Source of the DNA: JAMQKA01 sp043951865
GTDB lineage: Bacteria > Bacteroidota > Rhodothermia > Balneolales > Balneolaceae
Assembly: GCF_043951865.1 (NCBI RefSeq)
Contig: NZ_JBINJF010000006.1
Span: 124,001 to 188,000 of the forward strand
Reading direction: 5' to 3'
Length of the DNA: 64,000 bases
In this document: piece after piece, positions 57,621 to 64,000 of the stretch
Layout of the letters: every line of letters starts with the position of its first letter
How positions within the stretch are numbered: position 1 is the first letter of the stretch
Translations under genes and position numbers: made by a program
The notes under the pieces: generated by a model
What the model was told of the DNA's origin: nothing
The model's database searches: none
The model's input: only the letters and a program-made list of their open reading frames with translations

Positions 57621-59003
57621 CTAGTTTTGACGCTTTTGGATATCCATCAAGTCGCTCTCACGGGCAGCCTGGGCGCGCTGTTTTTTGTAGAAGTCCAGCA
57701 GTCGCGGATCTTTGATAATATCCCGCGAGGTTATTTTCTTTTTCAGGTAGAGACCGTTAAAACTGGTACAGCGACTGAGTCCCACGTACAGCTGCCCGTT
57801 GACAAACGCCCCTCTGCCGAGATCCAGGAATACCTGCTCAAAGGTAAGCCCCTGGCTTTTATGGATTGTCATGGCCCACGCCAATTTTACCGGGTACTGA
57901 ATGAACGTCCCTTTAATCTCCTCCTCCACCCGGTTTCGGCGCTTGTTGTACCTGTACTTGATGTTGTGCCAGGTTTCTTTTTCCAGTTCATGCGTTTCCC
58001 CGTTTTCCAACCGAACCGTAATCGATTCTTTTTCCAGGTGCTCAATTTTGGCGATCGTTCCGTTGACCCACCGATGCCCCTCAAGGTCATTTTTGATAAA
58101 TATCACCTGCGCCCCCTCCTTCAACTCCAGCACCTGGTCGGTCGGAAACCGATCTTTGGGAAATTCTCCCTCCACCCTGGCGTGATACCGGTGGGAAGGA
58201 GAGTCAATCAAATCAAGCCGGCGATTATTTTCATGGTTGGCCACCCGGTTGGTTGTGGTCAGCGTAACTACATAATCTTCCTTGCCCGGCAGGTAATTTG
58301 GTGCGTGCCGTTTGTTCAGCTCCCGCAGGTGACGCTGGTCTACCAACCCTGTACGCACCCGGTTCAGCAATTTGACAAACGCCTTATCCTCCTGCCGGTA
58401 GACCTTGAACAGCTCTACAAAATTAAAATCGGCTTCTTCAAATACCGGGGCATCAAAAAAATATTCAGATTCGTAGGTATTGGAAAAGATATCCTGTTCC
58501 ACCGGATCATTCTGAACGACGGGCGGCAACTGGAAAATATCTCCAAACAGTACCATCTGCTTGCCTCCAAAAGGCTGGTACCTGTTCCCGGTGTTCAACC
58601 TCAGTGAATGGTCGATCGCCTGGAAAATATCTGAACGAAGCATGGAGAGCTCGTCGATAATAATCATATCCACCTTCTCGAGCAGGCGGCGACGGGAGCT
58701 CCCCGACCGGAACTCCTTGATCGATTCATCACCGGGCAGCAGCGGCTTGAATGGAAACAGAAACAATGAATGCAGGGTGACGCCCCCTACATTTATGGCT
58801 GCAATCCCTGAAAAAGCGGTAACCAGCGAGCGCTTGATCGCATTTTCTGAAAGATAATGAAGAAACGTAGATTTGCCTGTTCCCGCTTTCCCGGTGATGA
58901 CAAAATTTTCTCTTGACGTATTGATCCTGCTAAACAGCTTTTCCAGGAAAGGATCGTTCGGATAATTTTCAGGCAGTTGTATACGTGGATTCTGTGCGCT
59001 CAT
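57621..59003 (-). CDS. Pif1-like ATP-dependent DNA helicase
   Basis: 460 residues. Walker A is TGKAGTGKSTFLHYLSENA (residues about 38-46), Walker B is MIIIDELSM, and motif III follows as VLFGDIFQLPPVV. Later superfamily 1B motifs include VTLTTTNRVANHENNRRL and WAMTIHKSQGLTFEQVFLDL, then YVGLSRCTSFNGLYL. It should unwind DNA, including structured DNA or RNA-DNA hybrids, 5' to 3'. A family A repeat lies just upstream of its start. Confidence 0.93.
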   Translation of the reverse strand: MSAQNPRIQLPENYPNDPFLEKLFSRINTSRENFVITGKAGTGKSTFLHYLSENAIKRSLVTAFSGIAAINVGGVTLHSLFLFPFKPLLPGDESIKEFRSGSSRRRLLEKVDMIIIDELSMLRSDIFQAIDHSLRLNTGNRYQPFGGKQMVLFGDIFQLPPVVQNDPVEQDIFSNTYESEYFFDAPVFEEADFNFVELFKVYRQEDKAFVKLLNRVRTGLVDQRHLRELNKRHAPNYLPGKEDYVVTLTTTNRVANHENNRRLDLIDSPSHRYHARVEGEFPKDRFPTDQVLELKEGAQVIFIKNDLEGHRWVNGTIAKIEHLEKESITVRLENGETHELEKETWHNIKYRYNKRRNRVEEEIKGTFIQYPVKLAWAMTIHKSQGLTFEQVFLDLGRGAFVNGQLYVGLSRCTSFNGLYLKKKITSRDIIKDPRLLDFYKKQRAQAARESDLMDIQKRQN

Positions 59004-59030
59004 GTCAGGTATATCATACTATTTCTTTTA

Positions 59031-59148
59031 AGAGACCTTGCAGAACCTGCTATTTTGTTGGGAGGGAGTTGTACTACCGACCTTGGAGACCTTTTACGGG
59101 AGTACAACGCCCCCAGAACGAGGAATTGAGGGTTTTGCAAAGCCCTCT
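59031..59148. repeat. Family A palindromic repeat, copy 4 (reversed)
   Basis: Reverse orientation to copy 1: AGAGACCTTGCAGAACCTGC, TTTTGTTGGGAGGGAGTTGT, ACTACCGACCTTGG, GGGAGTACAACGCCCC, AGGGTTTTGCAAAGCCCTCT. It lies between two minus-strand genes, 28 bp upstream of the Pif1-like start codon. Confidence 0.8.
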
Positions 59149-59227
59149 TTTAATCCAAACATACTAAAAGTACAACAATATTGAACCCGGTTAGACGGTG
59201 GTCTTTTCCGGCAGAGTGCACTCATCA

Positions 59228-60349
59228 TTAAATTGAGATAAATATCTTCCGCTTGTACAGAAAATAGGTCATGTACCACATCATGCCCAATACGATTAGC
59301 GAGGTTACGACACCTATCCAAGCTCCGGGAACGGATACCAGTCCCAGGATATCCACAGTAAATACCTCTACCATGCTGTAAAACCAGTCAACACCCCCCA
59401 ATTCACTGAACAGATAGATAAATAGGGGATTCATTCCCACAATAGCAAAAAAGCGAGCGTTGCCGGTATATATTTTTTTCACATCAAACAGGTAAAATGA
59501 TACAGCCAGCGCCAACAGACACCAGCCCCCGCTGGCGATGGTAAAGGAAGAGGTGGCAATTCGCTTGACAATAGGTGTCACCGGATCGAGCAGATATCCC
59601 ACAAGGAGCAATCCTATGCCATATATTAGCAGTTTTTTAATTTTTTCAACCGATCCCCGGCTGCTTATCAACAGCTGTCCGGCGATCACTCCCCAGATCG
59701 TATGGGCCGCTGTGGGAATGGCATTAACGGCTACCCAGTGCCCTCCGCTGAGTTTCCCCATAAGCACCAAGTCAAGCCAGGCACCGAAATTTTTGTCTGG
59801 TGTAAAAGGCTGATTGAACCCATCAACCCACCAGAGACGGTACAGAAGTTCCGTAAGGAGTAGCAGGCCAGCGGAGAATCCAATCTGAAATTTCCAGCTT
59901 TTACGCATTATCAGAAATGCCAGCAGATAAGTGAAAGAGAGCTGTGAGAGCACATTCCAGAGTTCAAATACAATTTCACCCGCATAGATACAGTGAAGAA
60001 GCAAACCCAGGGCAAGTAACACAATAGACCGGTTAACGGCATGCTGCAAGGTTGAACTCCAGGAATCCCCGCGTGCCCACCGTTTACCAAATGAGATCGG
60101 CATGGCCACCCCGACAATGAACATAAAAAACGGCTGTACGAGATCCCAGAAACGGAGTCCATTCCACGGGTGATGATGAAACTGAGTGCCGATGGTGCTG
60201 ATAAGGCTCCCTTCGAAATACGGGTCAACGACGGCAAACCAGAGACCGGCCCCCTCGGCAATAAGCAAAAACATGGTGAGTCCCCGATAAAAATCCAGCG
60301 AGAGCAATCGGCCATATCTATCCAGTAGTGAGTTGTCCATATCCTCCAT
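59228..60349 (-). CDS. DUF5009-like (HGSNAT-type) membrane acyltransferase homologue
   Basis: 373 residues with about ten membrane helices. The opening RLLSLDFYRGLTMFLLIAEG and then HHPWNGLRFWDLVQPFFMFIVGVAMPIS are the family marks; the conserved His-Pro-Trp lies at the predicted active site. Later GMNPLFIYLFSELGG is also conserved. Related proteins are heparan-alpha-glucosaminide N-acetyltransferase homologues that may move acetyl groups onto envelope sugars. The bacterial substrate is unknown. The start at 60349 is preferred because AGGGGG lies 5 nt upstream. Confidence 0.83.
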   Translation of the reverse strand: MEDMDNSLLDRYGRLLSLDFYRGLTMFLLIAEGAGLWFAVVDPYFEGSLISTIGTQFHHHPWNGLRFWDLVQPFFMFIVGVAMPISFGKRWARGDSWSSTLQHAVNRSIVLLALGLLLHCIYAGEIVFELWNVLSQLSFTYLLAFLIMRKSWKFQIGFSAGLLLLTELLYRLWWVDGFNQPFTPDKNFGAWLDLVLMGKLSGGHWVAVNAIPTAAHTIWGVIAGQLLISSRGSVEKIKKLLIYGIGLLLVGYLLDPVTPIVKRIATSSFTIASGGWCLLALAVSFYLFDVKKIYTGNARFFAIVGMNPLFIYLFSELGGVDWFYSMVEVFTVDILGLVSVPGAWIGVVTSLIVLGMMWYMTYFLYKRKIFISI

Positions 60350-60568
60350 CTTAACCCCCTGTTACCTATTGATTGTAATATCCCTCTCCTGCCAATATGT
60401 ACAGATACAGGAAACGAAAAACCAATACTTTACAAAAAGCATGTTCCCTGCCTAAAGGCATGATGCGCCACGGCCCGACATATCGGAAACTGCACAAAAA
60501 AATCGGCCCCCAACCGGTGGGACCAGCCTATCTCCGAATTTAAGCCCTTCGCTGGAAAAATCCATTTA

Positions 60569-61456
60569 TTAACGATGGAAGCTCTGGCTGACAAACGTTA
60601 GAACCTGCGGCAGTGCCGATCGCCAGTAATCCCAGGTATGCCCCCCGTCTCGTATCCGGAACTCGTGCTCAATCTCCTTGTCGATCATGGCGCTGTGCAA
60701 GGCCATATTACCTTTCACGAGGAAATCATCATCTCCACAGTCGATATAGTAGTCTACCGTATTCAGCGAGTCGGCATTCCCATTTTCCACGATATCCAGT
60801 ATCGAATTTTGGCGATAATGGTCCGTAAACCGCTGTTTTCCAGTCAATCCCTCTTCAAACGGAATCTGAAAGACGCCGTCCCAGGTCTCCTGGTCCATCT
60901 CTTCAATCTCTTCATCCAGAAAAACGGCCGCACTCAGTGGAGCGGCAGCAGTAAACAGCTCGTGATGTTTCAGTGCCAGGATCAGAGTTCCGTACCCGCC
61001 CATGGAAAGTCCGGCCACCGCCCGGAACTCTTTTGAGCTGCGTGTGCGGTAGGTGGAATCGATGCCCGGAATAAACTCATCCACAAAAAAGTCTTCATAC
61101 CGGGTATCCCCGTCATGGCTGTTGATATACCAGCTAACCCCTGCATCCGGCATCACGATAACCATTTCTGAAACATCGATATTGTCATGTTGCCGGTCCA
61201 CGATCTTTTTAACCTGCCCGAACTGGATCCAGCCATCTTCATTGTCAGTATATCCATGCAACAGGTAGAGCACCGGGTATTCTCGGTTTGTATCGTCATA
61301 ATTCGGCGGAAGATAGATGCTGTAGTTGACCTTCTTCTCAAGAATAGAACTCTGGAAGGTCAAACCCTCCCGGACGCTCCCCTGCTGTGCCAGTAGTTGA
61401 GAAGTAACCAGTAAAAAAAGAGCGAGCAGGGTACTTATGCGAGTTAATATATTCAT
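60569..61456 (-). CDS. Secreted esterase (esterase D-like alpha/beta hydrolase)
   Basis: 295 residues from ATG 61456; a longer frame to 61513 would put 19 residues before the signal peptide (MNILTRISTLLALFLLVTSQ). The alpha/beta-hydrolase core has YLLHGYTDNEDGW (oxyanion region), VIVMPDAGVSWYINS and GLSMGGYGTLILALKH with the nucleophile Ser, and the catalytic His in DGGHTWDYWRSALP. Relatives are feruloyl or acetyl esterases and S-formylglutathione hydrolases; the export signal favours an extracytoplasmic carbohydrate esterase. The gene stands alone. Confidence 0.85.
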   Translation of the reverse strand: MNILTRISTLLALFLLVTSQLLAQQGSVREGLTFQSSILEKKVNYSIYLPPNYDDTNREYPVLYLLHGYTDNEDGWIQFGQVKKIVDRQHDNIDVSEMVIVMPDAGVSWYINSHDGDTRYEDFFVDEFIPGIDSTYRTRSSKEFRAVAGLSMGGYGTLILALKHHELFTAAAPLSAAVFLDEEIEEMDQETWDGVFQIPFEEGLTGKQRFTDHYRQNSILDIVENGNADSLNTVDYYIDCGDDDFLVKGNMALHSAMIDKEIEHEFRIRDGGHTWDYWRSALPQVLTFVSQSFHR

Positions 61457-61552
61457 ACGTAAGATGATCTGCTGTCGGATTAAAATGTGAGAAGGGCCGG
61501 CGTGCTCGAACATCCGATTTCTGATCCCTTCATAGCTTTAAATCGAATATAA

Positions 61553-62212
61553 CTATTTTGAGGCTATAAGCACTTCCAGCCGGCGGGGACCGTGAACGCC
61601 CTCTACGCGGTTCAGCTCAATATCGGAGGTAGCCGAGGGGCCCGAAATAAAGGTAAGCGGGGGGCCGTCCTGTTGAATCTTTTCATTAAATCGTTCGAAC
61701 GCCTCCGGGACAACTTCTACGATCTGATCTTCCCGCACAATACACAGGTGGTAGTCGGGCAGCAGCGTGAGCGCCCGGCGCCCTTGCCCGGGTCCGGCAT
61801 CCAGGATGATGGTTCCCGTTTCTGCCACGGCAAGGGCACACGTCGTTACCACGCCGTCCGATTCATCCAGCTGTCGGTGCGAAAGCGGCTGGTCGACCTC
61901 GTCATGCAGCAGCTCAAGATCAGCCGGCAGCCACCGCTCCGGAAACTGGGCGGGCACCACCAGGCGTTCCACCTTCTCCTTTTGACAAGCTGCCGAAATA
62001 ACAGATTGCAGGTCCTTTTCCTCAACCCGCTGGATGGTCGCTTTGTACTCACCGGTTCGCTCGGCAAACAGGTCGGTCAGCTGTGCATCATCCAGCGATC
62101 CCTTCCGCCGGTATTCCCGCGGAACAGGTATATCACCCGGTTCCTCATCCTCCGGAACTCCCGAAAGTGCCGTTCGTACCCGATTCAGTATCTCTTCTCT
62201 TCCGTCACTCAT
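61553..62212 (-). CDS. lutC: LutC-type LUD-domain protein, lactate oxidation
   Basis: 219 residues of the LUD (YkgG) domain: GVVTTCALAVAETGTIILDA and the C-terminal FISGPSATSDIELNRVEGVH. It is the third subunit of the iron-sulfur L-lactate oxidase LutABC. Its start overlaps the lutB stop by 8 nt, which implies coupled translation. Confidence 0.93.
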   Translation of the reverse strand: MSDGREEILNRVRTALSGVPEDEEPGDIPVPREYRRKGSLDDAQLTDLFAERTGEYKATIQRVEEKDLQSVISAACQKEKVERLVVPAQFPERWLPADLELLHDEVDQPLSHRQLDESDGVVTTCALAVAETGTIILDAGPGQGRRALTLLPDYHLCIVREDQIVEVVPEAFERFNEKIQQDGPPLTFISGPSATSDIELNRVEGVHGPRRLEVLIASK

Positions 62213-63653
62213 CGTTGTCTCGTTCCTTCCACCATTCTCTGAATGTTTGTTTGGGGATCGGTTTCAAATCACGCATGGCGGTCCACCCGGAGAGCTGTCC
62301 TGGCAGCTTTGAGATGGTGCCGTCACGCTCAAAAAATCCCTGTCCCACACGCGCAATCTTTTGAGCCCGTTCGTAGCGCGATCGTTTTTTAAACGCCCGT
62401 GCCATCAGCTTCATGCCGATATGCTCCTCATCCATCTTGTTTTTCAGACCCGCGCCCCGCTTCTTTTTATCTACAATTTTACCCCGCAGGTGAACGAGCA
62501 CTTCCGGGATATTAATTTTCACCGGGCACACCTCGTAACAAGCGCCGCACAGGCTGGAGGCATACGGCAGTGATGCTACGCCATCATCTTCCAGCCCTTT
62601 GAGCTGTGGTGTCAGTATCGCTCCAATGGGACCGGGATACACCGAATTGTAGGCATGTCCACCGGTACGCTCGTACACCGGACACACATTCAGGCAGGCA
62701 CTGCAGCGGATGCAGTTGAGGGTCTGCCGCCCTACCTCGTCACCTAATACATTGGTACGGCCGTTGTCCAGCAGCACCAGGTGAAATTCCTGCGGCCCGT
62801 CCCCCTCTGTCACTCCGGTCCAAAATGAGTTGTAGGGATTCATACGCTCGGCCGTGGCCGAACGGGGCAGCAGCTGCATGAACACTTCAAAATCGCGCCA
62901 GGTGGGTATCAGTTTTTCGATGCCCATCACCGTGATCAGCGTTTCCGGGAGCGTGGTACACATCCGGCCGTTCCCCTCTGATTCCACGACAGAGATTGTT
63001 CCGCTCTCCGCCACAGCAAAATTTGCCCCGCTGATTCCCACCTTTGCACTCAAAAATTTCTTGCGCAGGTAAAGGCGCGCCGCCTCGGCCAGGTCCTCGG
63101 GGCGGTCACTGAGTTCCTTTTGGTTCAGTTTTTTCTTGAAGAGCTCACGGATCTCCGCCCGGTTTTTGTGAATCGCCGGTACCAGTATATGTGAAGGTTC
63201 ATCTTCAGCCAGTTGCACAATCAGTTCGGCCAGGTCGGTTTCCAGTGCCTGTATTCCTTCGCCGGCCAGCGCCTTGTTTAATTTTATTTCGTCGGTTGTG
63301 ATCGATTTCACCTTGACCACCTCTTCGACCTGCTGTTGCTTCACGAGGTCCACGATGATTCGGTTGGCCTCCTCAGCATCCCGCGCCCAGTGTACCGTTC
63401 CCCCGGCCCGCTGTACCGACTCCTCGAGCTGCAGCAGGTACCGGTCCAGGTGACGCATCGTACGCTGCTTGATCTTGTTTCCCGCCTCGCGCAGGGCTTC
63501 CCAGTCCGGCTTTTCATCGACTATTTTCTGGCGTTTGTCTCGGATGGTATGGGTGGCATGACCGATGTTTCTGCGCAGCTGGGTGTTGTCGAGGTACGCC
63601 TTGGCCGAAGCCTGGAATGTGGGCGTCTGTTGAATGTCGGATTTTGCACTCAT
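62205..63653 (-). CDS. lutB: LutB-type iron-sulfur protein, lactate oxidation
   Basis: 482 residues. The N-terminal LUD-like part has KVGISGANFAVAESGTISVV. The ferredoxin part has two 4Fe-4S motifs, CIRCSACLNVCPVYERTGGH and CGACYEVCPVKINIPEVLVH. It transfers electrons from lactate in the LutABC complex. It sits 60 nt after the end of lutA and overlaps lutC by 8 nt. Confidence 0.95.
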   Translation of the reverse strand: MSAKSDIQQTPTFQASAKAYLDNTQLRRNIGHATHTIRDKRQKIVDEKPDWEALREAGNKIKQRTMRHLDRYLLQLEESVQRAGGTVHWARDAEEANRIIVDLVKQQQVEEVVKVKSITTDEIKLNKALAGEGIQALETDLAELIVQLAEDEPSHILVPAIHKNRAEIRELFKKKLNQKELSDRPEDLAEAARLYLRKKFLSAKVGISGANFAVAESGTISVVESEGNGRMCTTLPETLITVMGIEKLIPTWRDFEVFMQLLPRSATAERMNPYNSFWTGVTEGDGPQEFHLVLLDNGRTNVLGDEVGRQTLNCIRCSACLNVCPVYERTGGHAYNSVYPGPIGAILTPQLKGLEDDGVASLPYASSLCGACYEVCPVKINIPEVLVHLRGKIVDKKKRGAGLKNKMDEEHIGMKLMARAFKKRSRYERAQKIARVGQGFFERDGTISKLPGQLSGWTAMRDLKPIPKQTFREWWKERDNDE

Positions 63654-63713
63654 GGTTACTGTATTCTGTTAAATTGAGCAGATTGCCGTGCTGCCGGGTT
63701 CATTCTCAAAGCC

Positions 63714-64000
63714 TCAGTCTTCCGTCGAGGCCAATATTTCTGCGAGATGCACGGTTTTTACCCCGCCGCGCTGACGCTGCAGGGCACCCCCGATATGCAT
63801 CAGGCAGGAGTTGTCACCAGCGATACAGACCTCCGCACCGGTATCTTTTATATGCCGAATTTTGTCGCCGAGCATTGCCATGGAGGTATCCGCATTTTTG
63901 ACAGCAAATGTTCCGCCAAAGCCGCAGCACTCCTCCGCAGCGGGGAGCTCTATAAGGTCCAGTCCCTTTACGTTGTGGAGCAGCCGTAACGGGGCATCGC
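63714..64000 (-). CDS. lutA: LutA-type heterodisulfide-like Fe-S protein (3' part only)
   Basis: 95 codons at the window edge, with the start beyond 64000. The text holds the second CCG domain: ELPAAEECCGFGGTFAVK, then GDNSCLMHIGGALQRQRGG and TVHLAEILASTED before the TGA. This is the C-terminal end of LutA (YkgE), the first gene of the lutABC operon. Confidence 0.92.
   Translation of the reverse strand, partial: DAPLRLLHNVKGLDLIELPAAEECCGFGGTFAVKNADTSMAMLGDKIRHIKDTGAEVCIAGDNSCLMHIGGALQRQRGGVKTVHLAEILASTED

Noticed and set aside
57627..58607. 326-codon open frame antisense to the Pif1-like helicase
   Set aside because: The helicase motifs on the minus strand explain this region.

Overview
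The window looks like chromosomal DNA from a free-living, probably marine or halophilic bacterium of the Bacteroidota/Balneolota/Rhodothermota group. The support is a type IX secretion C-terminal sorting domain at the end of a 1,697-residue surface protein, a FecI-type sigma factor with FecR and an STN-TonB receptor, DUF3127, DUF4402 and DUF4168 proteins, A-rich leaders instead of strong Shine-Dalgarno sites, and many palindromic intergenic repeats. The placement rests on gene content only. No rRNA, tRNA, CRISPR array, prophage or transposase gene was seen.

Layout. 1-733 holds nested repeats. 734-3475 is a minus-strand operon (EVE protein, dCTP-deaminase-like protein, small Cys-rich protein, RsmE). 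3680-4273 is a PP-loop protein. 4904-7343 is rfbD-rfbC-rfbB for dTDP-sugars, without rfbA. 7766-25943 is a roughly 18-kb cell-surface region: a frameshifted remnant of a secreted protein, the giant secreted protein, three anchored pilin-like proteins (14824-17100), three small exported pilin-like proteins (17877-19503), an AT-rich DUF4402 major-pilin candidate (20348-20929), a terminator, a PapD-like chaperone, an usher carrying C-terminal SPOR-like repeats, and one further pilin-like gene on the opposite strand. 26655-32983 holds pdhA-pdhB-pdhC and alaS.

33633-42085 contains membrane and envelope genes: DUF502, a sugar-transferase homologue without its catalytic pair, a ferredoxin-NADP reductase-like flavoprotein, a beta-barrel, a single-domain response regulator, NfeD plus two SPFH proteins, DUF3127 and a DUF4168 lipoprotein. 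42978-50372 is a signalling and uptake block: two lipoproteins with Asp-rich tails, an ECF sigma factor, FecR and a TonB-dependent receptor. 50592-64000 carries a PQQ/heme c dehydrogenase, a Lon-like protease with an altered Walker A, a tandem Usp protein, RidA, a Pif1-type helicase, a DUF5009 membrane protein, an esterase, and lutA(partial)-lutB-lutC for lactate oxidation.

The two strongest leads are as follows. (1) The chaperone-usher-like pilus locus, whose usher seems able to bind peptidoglycan through SPOR-like domains. (2) Three dispersed repeat families: A, about 120 bp of stacked hairpins; B, about 205-240 bp MITE-like elements with inverted ends and inner arms that appear to covary between copies; and a composite repeat C/D. 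In two places a repeat end supplies the stop codon of the adjacent gene, and one B copy sits inside a C/D copy.
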